A stretch of 64,000 bases of DNA from assembly GCF_014196505.1 (NCBI RefSeq), contig NZ_JACIDW010000018.1:1-64000 (forward strand), in the 5' to 3' direction. Both the position numbers and the translations under genes were made by a program. The notes below the pieces were generated by a model that saw only the letters and a list, made by a program, of their open reading frames with translations, was not told where the DNA came from and did not search any database. The DNA is from Rhizobium metallidurans. Lineage in GTDB: Bacteria; Pseudomonadota; Alphaproteobacteria; Rhizobiales; Rhizobiaceae. Shown one piece after another: positions 35,891-45,479 of this stretch. The first letter of the stretch is position 1; each line of letters begins with the position of its first letter.

Positions 35891-36604
35891 TCAGGCCGTG
35901 ACCTTGGCCGACGACACGGTGGCGTCGATGTGATCGAGCAGCGCGTCCGGAAGGCCGAGACGACCGGCCAGCAGGTCGAGGTAGCCGCGTTCGGCGCGGG
36001 TATCGGGATTGATCGTCAGGCGTGTCGCGGTATAGAGCTCGACCTTCTGCTCCTCGGTGCGCGCGGCGGCCACGAGATCATCGATATCGACAGGGTTGGC
36101 GAGTTCGTTGCGCAGGAATGCCTCGGCTTCCGAGCCGAGATCGACTTCCTTCACCTTTTCCATGATGTTGGCGCGCTCGGCATCGTCGATATGGCCATCG
36201 GCCTTGGCGGCGGCGATCATCGCGCGGATCAGCGTCAGGGCGAAATCGTTGGAGAGCTGCGGCCCTTCCAGGCTGAAGGCCGAATCCGGCGGCGGAAGCG
36301 CGATGGGCTGGCCCATGGCGGCGCCGGGCTGCGGCGCGACATCGAGCGATTTGCCCGACTGATAATTCTTGTAGGCGAGATAGCCGAGCCCGGCGATGGC
36401 GGCGAGCCCGCCGATCGTCGCGACGTTGCCGGCAAGCTTGCGTCCGGTCTTGGTGCCAAGGACCGCCGTCGCCAGCGCTCCGGCCTTCCATGGATTGTTC
36501 CTGGCCATCTCGATCGCGCCACCCGCCCGGCCGCGAACGCTGCCGCCCATGCCCGGGATCTGCGATCCCAGAAACTGCTCGAGAAGTTTCTTCGCGTCGA
36601 ACAT
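35891..36604 (-). CDS. TerB-family (DUF533) inner membrane protein
   Basis: A 237-residue protein: a glycine-rich amphipathic N terminus (MFDAKKLLEQFLGSQIPGMG), a hydrophobic stretch at about 62-83 (NVATIGGLAAIAGLGYLAYK) and a C-terminal TerB-like helical domain with LIRAMIAAAKADGHIDDAE. DUF533 proteins (YebE type) respond to envelope stress in enterobacteria; the role in rhizobia is not known. Start taken at MFDAKKLL; a longer frame has a poor N terminus. Stands alone. Confidence 0.88.
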   Translation of the reverse strand: MFDAKKLLEQFLGSQIPGMGGSVRGRAGGAIEMARNNPWKAGALATAVLGTKTGRKLAGNVATIGGLAAIAGLGYLAYKNYQSGKSLDVAPQPGAAMGQPIALPPPDSAFSLEGPQLSNDFALTLIRAMIAAAKADGHIDDAERANIMEKVKEVDLGSEAEAFLRNELANPVDIDDLVAAARTEEQKVELYTATRLTINPDTRAERGYLDLLAGRLGLPDALLDHIDATVSSAKVTA

Positions 36605-36720
36605 GCCTGATCGTCTCCTTTTTCCGTTCCTGGGGAGATAGGGGCGACCAAGCCTGAATTCAAATAACGGTTGCGTTAGGGCAGCCCCTACCGGCCTGCG
36701 ACACCGCGTGCGGCAAAGCC

Positions 36721-36824
36721 CCTTCCGGCCTGCCGGCCACCTTCCCCACAAGGGGGAAGGAGACTCGTGGCCGCCCCGCAGCTAAGCCCCTCCCCCTTGT
36801 GGGGAGGGGTTGGGGAGGGGTCTT
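36721..36824. repeat. Composite palindromic element (RIME-like), copy 2
   Basis: Left module CTTCCCCACAAGGGGGAAG is a variant; right module ends AGCCCCTCCCCCTTGTGGGG and then GGTTGGGGAGGGGTC, as in copy 1. It lies downstream of the KDPG aldolase gene and upstream of the TerB-like gene. Confidence 0.75.
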
Positions 36825-36854
36825 AGCCAAGAAGCGAGAACCCTCGAGGCCGCC

Positions 36855-37493
36855 TCAGCCCTTCAGCGCGAAGGCCTCGGCGGCGAGCCTGGTGATGCCG
36901 GCCCAGTCGCCTGAAGCGATCAGTTCCTTCGGCGCGACCCAGGAGCCGCCGACGCAGATGACGTTGGGCAGCGACAGGTAATCGCGGGCGTTCTTCAGCG
37001 AGATGCCACCGGTCGGGCAAAACAGCGTGCCAGCGAGCGGCGAGGAGAACGCCTTGAGCATGGCCGCACCGCCGGCCTGCTCGGCCGGGAAGAACTTCAG
37101 CACCTGGTAGCCCTCTTCGCGCAGCGCCATGACTTCGCTGGCGGTCGCGGCACCCGGCAATAGCGGCACGGCGGAATCGCGCGCCGCGTCGAGCAGCTCC
37201 TGCGTGGTGCCGGGGCTGACGATGAACTTGGAGCCGGCGGCAACCGCCGCTTCCCAATGCTTGGCGTTGAGAATGGTGCCGGCGCCGACCTCGGCACCCT
37301 CGACCTCGTCGGCCACGGCGCGAACCGTGTCCAGCGCTGCCGGCGTCCGCATGGTGATTTCGATCGCCTTCAGACCGCCCGCGACGAGCGCCCGCGCCAG
37401 CGAAACGCCCGACTTGACGTCGTCGACGATCAGAACAGGCACGACGGGCTGCAGTTTCAGGATGGAAAGGAGTTTCTCTGTCTTTTCGCCCAT
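36855..37493 (-). CDS. eda: 2-dehydro-3-deoxy-6-phosphogluconate aldolase
   Basis: A 212-residue aldolase of the Entner-Doudoroff pathway: splits KDPG to pyruvate and glyceraldehyde-3-phosphate; may also act on 4-hydroxy-2-oxoglutarate. Lys133 in VLKFFPAEQAGG forms the Schiff base, Glu45 in IEITMRTP is the general base; TGGIS binds phosphate. AAAGGAACC precedes the ATG. The dehydratase gene edd is not adjacent. Upstream 155 bases are shared with the divergent CYTH gene. Confidence 0.93.
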   Translation of the reverse strand: MGEKTEKLLSILKLQPVVPVLIVDDVKSGVSLARALVAGGLKAIEITMRTPAALDTVRAVADEVEGAEVGAGTILNAKHWEAAVAAGSKFIVSPGTTQELLDAARDSAVPLLPGAATASEVMALREEGYQVLKFFPAEQAGGAAMLKAFSSPLAGTLFCPTGGISLKNARDYLSLPNVICVGGSWVAPKELIASGDWAGITRLAAEAFALKG

Positions 37494-37648
37494 GGCCGTG
37501 GTTCCTTTGAAACGATTTAATTCCGGCCACCGGAATAGACCTACCGCTAAAGTTTGTCGAGACCGCAACCATCTTTGGAACGGAATGGGTATCAACCTCA
37601 GCCAATTTGCGCTAGCCTACCCGCCGTCGTCAAAGAGGTTCATCGGTC

Positions 37649-38137
37649 ATGGCAAAAGAGATCGAGCGGAAATTCCTGGTACGCAGCGATGGCTGGCGCT
37701 CGGGCGCCACGGCGAAGTCTGTCCTCAGACAGGGCTACATCGCGTCCATGGATGATCGCTCGGTGCGGGTGCGCATCATCGACAGGAAGAGCGCCCGGCT
37801 GACCACCAAGATCGGCCGCAGCAAGATGACCCGCGACGAATTCGAATACGAGATCCCGGTCAGCGACGCCGAAGAACTGCTCGATGCGGCGATCGGCATC
37901 GTCATCGAAAAGACCCGCTACCGCGTACCCTATGAGGGCTACGTCTGGGAGGTCGACGTTTTCGCCGGCCGGCATCGCGGCCTCGTCATCGCCGAGGTCG
38001 AGATGGGGTCGGAAGCCGAACGGCCGGCGCTTCCCGCCTGGCTCGGCCGCGAGGTCACCGGCGATTTCAGATACTCAAATCAGGCATTGGCAACCGAATT
38101 TGAGCACGACCGGCATGCCCTTCAGCATACGGCCTGA
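37649..38137 (+). CDS. CYTH-domain protein (triphosphate tunnel metalloenzyme)
   Basis: A 162-residue protein that starts MAKEIERKFLV, the CYTH ExExK signature (Glu4, Glu6, Lys8), with the charged strands VRVRIIDRKSARLTTK and DEFEYEIP that line the tunnel. Such enzymes hydrolyse inorganic triphosphate or related compounds with magnesium or manganese. It overlaps the CHAD-domain gene by 23 bases. In many bacteria the two domains are fused in one protein. Confidence 0.92.
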   Translation: MAKEIERKFLVRSDGWRSGATAKSVLRQGYIASMDDRSVRVRIIDRKSARLTTKIGRSKMTRDEFEYEIPVSDAEELLDAAIGIVIEKTRYRVPYEGYVWEVDVFAGRHRGLVIAEVEMGSEAERPALPAWLGREVTGDFRYSNQALATEFEHDRHALQHTA

Positions 38138-39023
38138 CCGGTCCTTCAAATCACAGTTCCGCAAGCTCGCCCGGCGCCAACTGCGCCATGCGATCGACGT
38201 GCTCGAAACGCGCCCCGAGGGCACCGACCACGCGATCCATGAAGCACGCAAGCGGCTGAAGCGAGTGCGCTCGCTCTACCGCCTGGTCGCGAGCGCCGTG
38301 CCGAAATTTTCCGCCCGCGAGAACATCCGGCTGCGCGGCATCGCGCGATCCTTGTCATCCCTGCGGGATGCGGCGGCCCTGGTCGAGACGGCCACCTATC
38401 TCCACGAGCGCGCCCGCGACAGCGACGAGGCCGAGGCGCTCGGCCGCATCGTCACGGCGCTCAGCGCCCGGCGCGATCGATTGATCGCCGCAAGGCGGGA
38501 TCCCGAAAAGGTCGTCTCGGACACCATCTCGGCGCTGAAACGGGCGATCGCGGCACTCGACGACGTCAGCCTCAAGGGCGGGCACCGCAGGCATGGCCGG
38601 CTTCTGGCGCATGGGTGGGACACCACGGTACGCAAGGCGCGCAAGGCGCTGGCCGCCTGCGAAGGACATGTCTCGGCCGAGGCCTTTCATACACTGCGCA
38701 AGCGCACGCAGGATTACCGCGCCTATCACAAGCTGCTCAATCCGCTCTGGCCGACCGCCATGAACGCCAAATACGAGGCGGCGAGCGCGCTGGTGGACAT
38801 GCTCGGCCGCATCAACGATCTCGAACTCTTGTGCGAGCTGGTCGAGACCGAGCATCACCATTTCGAGAATGCCGACGACCTCGCGCATCTGCTCTACGCC
38901 ATCATCTTCCACCAGCAGCAGGGCCGCCACGATGCGCTGGATCGCGCCGAGCGCATCTTTGGCGACGATGCGGATGACGAGGCGATGCGTATCGAGATGC
39001 TCTGGATCGCCTTCGGCGGCTGA
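38115..39023 (+). CDS. CHAD-domain protein (polyphosphate-binding helical bundle)
   Basis: A 302-residue all-helical protein: conserved His/Arg/Lys pattern in [18 protein letters not shown] and later [18 protein letters not shown], the CHAD signature forming a basic channel for polyphosphate. Start [15 protein letters not shown] lies inside the end of the CYTH gene; a further upstream start would overlap more and has no family match. Role proposed: polyphosphate granule association, in concert with the CYTH partner. Confidence 0.9.
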   Translation: MPFSIRPDRSFKSQFRKLARRQLRHAIDVLETRPEGTDHAIHEARKRLKRVRSLYRLVASAVPKFSARENIRLRGIARSLSSLRDAAALVETATYLHERARDSDEAEALGRIVTALSARRDRLIAARRDPEKVVSDTISALKRAIAALDDVSLKGGHRRHGRLLAHGWDTTVRKARKALAACEGHVSAEAFHTLRKRTQDYRAYHKLLNPLWPTAMNAKYEAASALVDMLGRINDLELLCELVETEHHHFENADDLAHLLYAIIFHQQQGRHDALDRAERIFGDDADDEAMRIEMLWIAFGG

Positions 39024-39082
39024 ATATTGGCCGCACCCGCGGGCGATTGCGCTTGAGCACCGAAAGCTGTATTTCCAGCCGC

Positions 39083-40018
39083 ATGACCGACACATCGACC
39101 CATCAGGCGACGAGCCCTTTCCTCGTCGCGGCCCTTTATCATTTCGTTTCCGTGCCGCACTTCGAAAGCCTGCGCGCGCCGCTGCAACAGCTATGCGAGG
39201 ATAATGGCGTCAAGGGTACGCTGCTGCTCGCCCATGAAGGCATCAACGGCACCATCGCCGGGCCGGATGCGGGCATTGTCGCGGTGCTGGCCCATCTGCA
39301 CGCCATGCCGGAATTCGCCCGCCTCGAGCACAAGGAAAGCCGCGCGTCGAAAATGCCCTTCGTGCGCATGAAGGTGAAGCTGAAGAAAGAGATCGTGACG
39401 ATGGGCGTCGACAACATCGACCCCAACAAGATCGTCGGCACCTATGTCGCGCCGAAGGATTGGAACGCGCTGATCTCCGATCCCGATACGATCGTCATCG
39501 ACACCCGCAACGATTACGAGACGGCGATCGGCATCTTCAAGGGCGCCGTCGACCCGAACACCAAGACCTTCCGCGAATTTCCTGATTGGGTGAAGAACAA
39601 CACCGGCCTGCACAACAAGCCGAAGATCGCCATGTACTGCACCGGCGGCATACGCTGCGAGAAGGCCACCGCCTTCATGAAGGAGCAGGGCTTCGAGGAG
39701 GTCTACCACCTCAAGGGCGGCATCCTGAAATATCTGGAGGAAGTGCCGCAGGAAGAAAGCCTCTGGGAAGGCGCCTGCTTCGTGTTCGACGAGCGCGTTT
39801 CGGTCGAGCATGGCTTGAAGGAGGGCGGCCACAAGCTCTGCCATGCCTGCCGCAATCCGATCACCGCGGAAGAGATCACCTCGGACAAGTACGAGGAAGG
39901 CGTGTCCTGCAGCCAGTGCTACGACAGCCGCACCGAGGAGGACCGACTGCGCTTCCGCCAGCGCCAGCTGCAGGTCGCGCTCGCGAGGAAACGCGGCCAG
40001 AAGCACATCGGCACCTGA
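39083..40018 (+). CDS. trhO: Oxygen-dependent tRNA uridine(34) hydroxylase
   Basis: A 311-residue member of the TrhO/YceA family: introduces the hydroxyl of 5-hydroxyuridine at tRNA position 34. Order: N-terminal acylphosphatase-like domain ([29 protein letters not shown]), rhodanese domain with Cys186 in [12 protein letters not shown] (Cys192 nearby), and a C-terminal cysteine pair set CHAC and CSQC (253-256, 276-279). Start is the ATG; a TTG 36 bases upstream is less likely. Follows the CHAD gene by 59 bases. Confidence 0.93.
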   Translation: MTDTSTHQATSPFLVAALYHFVSVPHFESLRAPLQQLCEDNGVKGTLLLAHEGINGTIAGPDAGIVAVLAHLHAMPEFARLEHKESRASKMPFVRMKVKLKKEIVTMGVDNIDPNKIVGTYVAPKDWNALISDPDTIVIDTRNDYETAIGIFKGAVDPNTKTFREFPDWVKNNTGLHNKPKIAMYCTGGIRCEKATAFMKEQGFEEVYHLKGGILKYLEEVPQEESLWEGACFVFDERVSVEHGLKEGGHKLCHACRNPITAEEITSDKYEEGVSCSQCYDSRTEEDRLRFRQRQLQVALARKRGQKHIGT

Positions 40019-40051
40019 CAGGGTCGGCTTAGTTTCTGGATAACGGCCCGA

Positions 40052-42262
40052 TCAGGCGGCGTTGACGCGCCGCCCGCCGGCCTTGCGCGCACGCGCTTCC
40101 ATCAACCGCTCGGTGATGTCGTCGGCGGAGACCGGCTTGCTGAAGAAGAAGCCCTGCAGCGTATCGCAACCGAACTGCGATGCGATATCGGCCTGCTCCG
40201 GCGTCTCGATGCCCTCGGCGGTGACGGGAATATCGAGCGAGCTGGCGAGCGCCACGGTCGCCTTCAGCATTTCGCGCTGGCTCTCGCTGTGCTCGATATC
40301 CATGATCAGCGAGCGGTCGATCTTGATGCGGTCGAAACCGAACTGCCGGAGATAGCCGATCGACGAAAAGCCCGAGCCGAAGTCGTCGAGCGCGATCTTG
40401 ACGCCAAGCGTTTTCAGCTGCTCGATGGATTGGCGCGTCCGCTTCGGATTCTGGATCATGTAACCCTCGGTCACCTCGAGCGTCACCCGCTTGGCCTCGA
40501 TCTCCGTCTGCCGCAGCACGTAACGCACGTAATCGGTGAAGGCCGGATTGCGGAACTGGCCGGGCGAGACGTTGACGGCGATCTTCAGTTCCGGCCATTG
40601 CTTGGCGGTCTCGCAGGCCTTGCGCAGCACGAACAGTCCGAGCGCCTCGATCAACCCGCTGGTCTCGGCGACCGGAATGAACACATCGGGCGACACCGGC
40701 CCGTGACCGGGGCGGTTCCAGCGCACCAGGGCCTCGACGCCGACCATCTCGTTGCTGTCGGCGCCGATCAGCGGCTGGTAGGCAAGCGTCAGATCCCCGC
40801 CCTCGATCGCCTGGCGCAGGTCGAGTTCCAGCGCGTTGCGTTCCTCGCGATCGGCATCCATGGCGGGATCGTAGAGCGTCATGCGGGCGCGGCCGGCTTC
40901 CTTGGCCTTGTACATGGCGAGATCGGCGCGCCGCACCAGCTCCTCGCGATCGACCTTGCCACCGGGCGAAACCGCGATCCCGATGCTGGCGCCAATGACG
41001 ACCACCCGGCGACCGATTTCCAGCGGCTCGGCCAGGAAATCGAGAATATGCTCGGAAAGCTGCAACGCCGCCGCATCGGCGCGCGGCGAGGCGAAGACGA
41101 TGGCGAATTCGTCGCCGCCGATGCGGGCGAGCACGGCGCCCTCGGGGATCAGCACTTTCAGGCCCGCCGCCACCGCCCGGATCAGCTGATCGCCGGTGCC
41201 GTGGCCGTAGGAATCGTTGACCTCCTTGAAGCCGTCGAGATCGAGATAGAGAAGCTGGACATTGTCCTCGGTCTGCCGGGCCGATGCCACCATCGCATCG
41301 ACGGAGACGCGCAGGCCGTCGCGGTTCAAGAGCCCGCTCAGCCGGTCGCGAAGCGCTTCCTCGCGGGCGACGATCTCCTCGCTCTTAAGCCGGCGCCCGG
41401 CAAGCCAGCCGATGATCAGCAGCACGACGAAGAACAGGCCGACGAGGCAGAGCGCCTGCACCACCTGCCGGCGCACGTCGGCGTAACCGACATCGCCGGG
41501 GGCGCGCGAGGTCCAGATCAGCTTGCCGAGCGACACGCCGAGCGTATCCTCGATCGGCACGGAATAGGCGGCCTCGCGATCGGCGGCGACCAGCTGCAGT
41601 CCGCCTATGACATAGGTCTTGCCGATCTCGTCGATCTTGGCGGCATCGAGATGGCGGATGAAGATGAGATAGCGCTTCTTGCCGGCGCCGGCGGCCGGCG
41701 CGCCGGACTTCTGCCGCACCAGCGCCACGCCGCCGACGGCGATGCCGGATTGCGTGCGGATGAAACCGGATGCCTCGGGGACATCCCGAGGCCCGGCGGC
41801 CTTCACCTTGTCGAACAGCGCCCAGAGAGCCGGCGAGAAAAACTCCTCCAACGCGCCGTCCATCGGCTTGCCGTCGCGGTAGACCATGATCGGCGTCTTG
41901 TCCTCGTCGATGACGACAGCCATGTCGAACAGCGCGCTGTTGACGGACATCTCGCCGTAGTTCGACACCGTCCAGTCCATGCCATCGGTGGCGTAGACAT
42001 TGGTGGCGGCATCGTCCCATGCCGCGTAATCGTTGAGCGTGGCGCCGAGTTGCGAGACGAAATTGTGCAGCGCGCCGGAAATGGTCTCGCGCGAGCGCTC
42101 GTCATCCAGCACGTTGGACTTCTGCGCCACGTGACCGAGCGCGTTGAGTACCATCATCGTCACGACCGCGACGACGACGGCGAACGAAAACAGCACCCCC
42201 GCCACGGTGGTGTGGCGACCGGCACCCAGAATCGCGCTGCGTGTGCTGAAGATCGATGGCAT
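40052..42262 (-). CDS. CHASE4-GGDEF-EAL membrane protein, c-di-GMP turnover
   Basis: A 736-residue protein: helices at about 18-42 and 268-288 enclose a periplasmic CHASE4-like sensor of 220 residues (NDYAAWDDAATNVY motif at its start); the GGDEF domain is complete, with GGDEF at 382-386 and LDGFKEVNDSYGH; the EAL domain is complete, with EAL at 510-512, LEVTEG, DDFGSGFSS, and KIDRSL. Either direction of c-di-GMP turnover is possible. MPSIFSTRSA is taken as start because GGGAGA precedes it; a start 13 codons up is less likely. Own transcription unit. Confidence 0.92.
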   Translation of the reverse strand: MPSIFSTRSAILGAGRHTTVAGVLFSFAVVVAVVTMMVLNALGHVAQKSNVLDDERSRETISGALHNFVSQLGATLNDYAAWDDAATNVYATDGMDWTVSNYGEMSVNSALFDMAVVIDEDKTPIMVYRDGKPMDGALEEFFSPALWALFDKVKAAGPRDVPEASGFIRTQSGIAVGGVALVRQKSGAPAAGAGKKRYLIFIRHLDAAKIDEIGKTYVIGGLQLVAADREAAYSVPIEDTLGVSLGKLIWTSRAPGDVGYADVRRQVVQALCLVGLFFVVLLIIGWLAGRRLKSEEIVAREEALRDRLSGLLNRDGLRVSVDAMVASARQTEDNVQLLYLDLDGFKEVNDSYGHGTGDQLIRAVAAGLKVLIPEGAVLARIGGDEFAIVFASPRADAAALQLSEHILDFLAEPLEIGRRVVVIGASIGIAVSPGGKVDREELVRRADLAMYKAKEAGRARMTLYDPAMDADREERNALELDLRQAIEGGDLTLAYQPLIGADSNEMVGVEALVRWNRPGHGPVSPDVFIPVAETSGLIEALGLFVLRKACETAKQWPELKIAVNVSPGQFRNPAFTDYVRYVLRQTEIEAKRVTLEVTEGYMIQNPKRTRQSIEQLKTLGVKIALDDFGSGFSSIGYLRQFGFDRIKIDRSLIMDIEHSESQREMLKATVALASSLDIPVTAEGIETPEQADIASQFGCDTLQGFFFSKPVSADDITERLMEARARKAGGRRVNAA

Positions 42263-42607
42263 GCATTCTCCCTGGCCGGAATACTGCCCACAAGCCTTCA
42301 AAAAACGGTTAAAACAACGCTTGAACGATTAAGCAAACCCTTATGGACAAGATCGTGCAAAACACCGAGAAAGCATTTAAATTTCAGATACATGGACATA
42401 TTAAGCCATGCTTGTGAAAACGTCCGCCGCGAATATGCGCGCGTAATTTTGCAAGCGCGTTCAAAATATCGCCGCCATGAACGGCTGAATCTCGAAGAGC
42501 CGGCTTACGTCCATGGCGCCAGCTTGCGTCATCCCACGGGTCGCCACAACGAAAAAGCGGCCCGGCAGGACCGGACCGCTTCATCTCGGATCACGATAAT
42601 TCAGGTC
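42263..42607. other. 345-base spacer between metQ and the CHASE4 gene
   Basis: Holds the metQ terminator at its left end and the CHASE4-GGDEF-EAL promoter at its right end. The middle is AT-richer than average around 42300-42460 (ATTTAAATTT near 42376). No gene is supported. Confidence 0.45.
42551..42581 (-). terminator. Rho-independent terminator of metNIQ
   Basis: On the minus strand AAGCGGTCCGG pairs with CCGGGCCGCTT (one mismatch) around a five-base loop, followed by TTTC, about 27 bases after the metQ stop. Confidence 0.82.
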
Positions 42608-43384
42608 TTACCAGGACGGGATCAGCGCGCCCTTGAACTGTTCGTTGATGAACTTGCGGATGCTTTCGTCGTGGTAGGATTCGACCAGCGTCTTCGCCCA
42701 CGGTGCGTCCTTGTCGGCGGTACGGACAACGATCACGTTGGCGTAAGGCGACTTTTCGCTCTCGATGGCGATGGCATCGGTCTTCGGGTGCAGGCCGGCT
42801 TCCATGGCATAGTTGGTGTTGATGACGGCGGCGTCGACGTCATCGAGCGAGCGCGGCAGCTGCGCGGCGTCGATTTCGGCGAAGTCGATCTTCTTCGGGT
42901 TCTCTATGATGTCGGCGACGGTGACCTTGACGCCAGGATTGTCCTTGAACTTGATCAGGCCCTTGGAGGCGAGAACGAGCAGCGCGCGGCCGCCATTGGT
43001 CGGGTCGTTCGGGATGGCGACGGTTGCGCCTTCCTTCAGCTCGTCGAGGCTCTTCACCTTCTTGGAATAGACGCCCATCGGGGTGGTGATCGTCGTGCCG
43101 ATGCTGACGAGATCGAACTTGCGGTCGGCGATCTGGTTGTCGAGGTAGGGCTGGTGCTGGAACGAGTTGGCCTGGATATCGCCATCGTTGAGCGCCTGGT
43201 TCGGCACGACATAGTCGGAGAACTCGACGATCTCGATGTTGAGACCCTTGGTCTTGGCGATCTCGGCGACCTTTTCCATGATCTGCGCGTGCTCGCCGGG
43301 CGTGACGCCGACCTTGATGTTTTCGGCGAATGCCGAGCCGGCCGCGAAGGCGGCGATCGCGGCTGCGATGATGAACTTCTTCAT
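42608..43384 (-). CDS. metQ: D-methionine-binding protein of ABC importer
   Basis: A 258-residue periplasmic NlpA/MetQ-family binding protein. Starts MKKFIIAAAIAAFAAGSAFA, a type I signal peptide cut near AFA; there is no lipobox, unlike MetQ of enterobacteria, so it is freely periplasmic. Motifs VGVTPGEHAQIMEKVAEI and IPNDPTNGGRALLVL are as in MetQ. Third gene of metNIQ on the minus strand and followed by a terminator. A start 26 codons upstream would blur the signal peptide. Confidence 0.93.
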   Translation of the reverse strand: MKKFIIAAAIAAFAAGSAFAENIKVGVTPGEHAQIMEKVAEIAKTKGLNIEIVEFSDYVVPNQALNDGDIQANSFQHQPYLDNQIADRKFDLVSIGTTITTPMGVYSKKVKSLDELKEGATVAIPNDPTNGGRALLVLASKGLIKFKDNPGVKVTVADIIENPKKIDFAEIDAAQLPRSLDDVDAAVINTNYAMEAGLHPKTDAIAIESEKSPYANVIVVRTADKDAPWAKTLVESYHDESIRKFINEQFKGALIPSW

Positions 43385-43424
43385 GGGTGTCTCCTGTGTT
43401 GAATTATGGTTTGTTGTTAATGGA

Positions 43425-44093
43425 TCAGTTTTTCCGGTTGCGCTTGTCGAAGCGCCGGGCAAGGCCGTCGCCGGCGCTTTGCACCACCTGCACCAGCACG
43501 ATCAGCACCACGACGACGATCACCATCATCTCCGGGTTGAAGCGCTGGTAGCCGAAGCGGATGCCGAGGTCTCCAAGGCCGCCGCCGCCGACGGCGCCGA
43601 CCATGGCGGAGTAGCCGATCAGGCTGACGATGGTCATGGTCAATGCCATCAGGATGCTCGGCCGCGCCTCGGGCAGCAGCACCTTGAGCACGATCTGGAA
43701 CGGCGTGGCGCCCATGGCGCGGGCGGCCTCGATCAGCCCCTTGTCGATCTCGCGGATGGCGGATTCGACTAGGCGCGCGAAGAACGGGATGGTTGCGATC
43801 GTAAGCGGCACGATCGCGGCCCAGGTGCCGATCGACGTTCCCGTCAAAAGCCGCGTCAGCGGCACGATGGCGACCACGAGGATGATGAACGGCGTCGAGC
43901 GCGCGGCGTTGACGACCAGGCCGAGCACGCGGTTGGTCTTCGGCGCCGGAAAAAGCTCGCCCTTGCCCGAGGTGGCGAGGAACACGCCGATCGGCAGGCC
44001 AATGATCGAGCCGACGATGCCGGCGACGAACACCATCTGCAGCGTCTGCATCAGCGCCTTGGAGAGGAGGTTGAAGATCATATCAGGCGACAT
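43425..44093 (-). CDS. metI: Methionine ABC transporter permease
   Basis: A 222-residue inner-membrane protein with five helices and the MetI EAA loop ([21 protein letters not shown]) that contacts the ATPase. Start overlaps the metN stop by 11 bases; metQ follows after 40 bases. Confidence 0.94.
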   Translation of the reverse strand: MSPDMIFNLLSKALMQTLQMVFVAGIVGSIIGLPIGVFLATSGKGELFPAPKTNRVLGLVVNAARSTPFIILVVAIVPLTRLLTGTSIGTWAAIVPLTIATIPFFARLVESAIREIDKGLIEAARAMGATPFQIVLKVLLPEARPSILMALTMTIVSLIGYSAMVGAVGGGGLGDLGIRFGYQRFNPEMMVIVVVVLIVLVQVVQSAGDGLARRFDKRNRKN

Positions 44094-45210
44094 AACCGAG
44101 CACCTCCGTCTTGAGACCGGTTTCCGAATAGAAGCGATCGGCGCGAGCGATCACATCAGGATCGGCGGAATAGGACACGACGAGCGACCCGAAGGGCTCG
44201 CCCCCGATCTCCTCGATCGCGCCGGCAAGGATATTGACGTCGGAGCCGAGCTCGGCGACCAGCCGCCCGGTCAGGGGCTTGAAGGCGGTCTCGCCGAAGA
44301 ACACCAGCCGCACCAGCGCCCGGTCGCCCACTGATGGCTGCGCCTTGATGCCTGAACGCAGCCATTCCGGCAGCTTCAGCGCCGAGGCGAGCAGCGTGCG
44401 CGTCGTCTGGTGCTTGGGATTCGTATAGACGTCGAAAGTCCGGCCGGCCTCGACGATGCGGCCGGCATCGATCACCGCGACGTGGCTGGCGATCGTCTTC
44501 ACCACCTCCATCTCATGGGTGATGAGGAGAACGGTGAGGCCGAGTTCGGCATTGATGCGCTTCAGGAGCTCGAGGATCGACTGCGTCGTCTCCGGATCGA
44601 GCGCCGAGGTCGCCTCGTCGGAGAGCAGCAGCTTCGGATCGGTCGCCAGAGCGCGGGCGATGCCGACGCGCTGCTTCTGCCCGCCCGACAGCTCCGAGGG
44701 ATAGTTGCCCTGCTTGTCGCCGAGACCGACGAGGTCGAGCAGCGGCCCGACCTTGGCGCGGATCGTCTTCTTGTCGACACCCGCGATCTCCAGCGGCAGC
44801 GCCACATTGTCGAAGGCGGTGCGCGAGGAAAGCAAGTTGAAGTGCTGGAAGATCATGCCGACCTGGCGGCGCAGGCCGCGAAGCCCCTCTTCGCTGAGCG
44901 CCCCAACATCCACGCCATCGACGAGCACCCTGCCCGAGGTTGCGCTCTCCAGCCCGTTGACCATGCGGATCAGCGTCGACTTTCCCGCGCCGGAGCGGCC
45001 GATGATGCCGGTGATGGCACCGCGCGCCACGGTGAGATCGACATTCTCGACCGCGGTGAACCCGCCCTCGCCATGAGGTCCGTAGCGCTTGCCGGCGCGC
45101 TCGAAGGCCACCATCGGGATAGCTCCCGCGGCGCCCTCCGGGCCCTGCCCGGAATGGCCGCCGGACGCGCCTGGGGCAGCGTCTTGTTTGGCCTGATGTT
45201 GGAGTGTCAT
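44083..45210 (-). CDS. metN: Methionine ABC transporter ATP-binding protein
   Basis: A 375-residue ATPase: Walker [15 protein letters not shown]-loop [16 protein letters not shown], Walker [13 protein letters not shown], and C-terminal NIL domain that senses methionine (about 290-375). Its N-terminus has an extra stretch rich in Gly/Ala/Gln ([17 protein letters not shown]) before the family start. Either MTLQHQAK or an ATG nine codons upstream is the start; neither has a strong ribosome site. Probably regulated by SAM, but I found no SAM riboswitch in the 270 bases upstream. Confidence 0.92.
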   Translation of the reverse strand: MTLQHQAKQDAAPGASGGHSGQGPEGAAGAIPMVAFERAGKRYGPHGEGGFTAVENVDLTVARGAITGIIGRSGAGKSTLIRMVNGLESATSGRVLVDGVDVGALSEEGLRGLRRQVGMIFQHFNLLSSRTAFDNVALPLEIAGVDKKTIRAKVGPLLDLVGLGDKQGNYPSELSGGQKQRVGIARALATDPKLLLSDEATSALDPETTQSILELLKRINAELGLTVLLITHEMEVVKTIASHVAVIDAGRIVEAGRTFDVYTNPKHQTTRTLLASALKLPEWLRSGIKAQPSVGDRALVRLVFFGETAFKPLTGRLVAELGSDVNILAGAIEEIGGEPFGSLVVSYSADPDVIARADRFYSETGLKTEVLGYVA

Positions 45211-45479
45211 GTCATGCTCGCAAGTGTTGGTCTTCAAAAACTGGCGGTTCTATAACCGCTATCGCACCGATTAGCCAATCGGGCGGCACATTCGAAGACA
45301 ATCACGGATGCGGGACATGGATGCGGCTTTCGTGGCGGGCGTTCGGGAAAGGCGCTTTGCCTTTCCTGTTGCTGCAACTTATGCCGTCATCGGTTGAAAC
45401 CGGACAGGGATGTTTTTTTGTTTGTGCGGTGCAGCAGGAAATAATCTACCTGCCGCATAGACAATTCGGCCGAATACGA

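Noticed and set aside
45211-45479. SAM riboswitch before metN.
   Set aside because: I searched by eye for SAM-II-like conserved bases in the 270-base gap and did not find them; methionine control must be by another way or at a site I cannot see.
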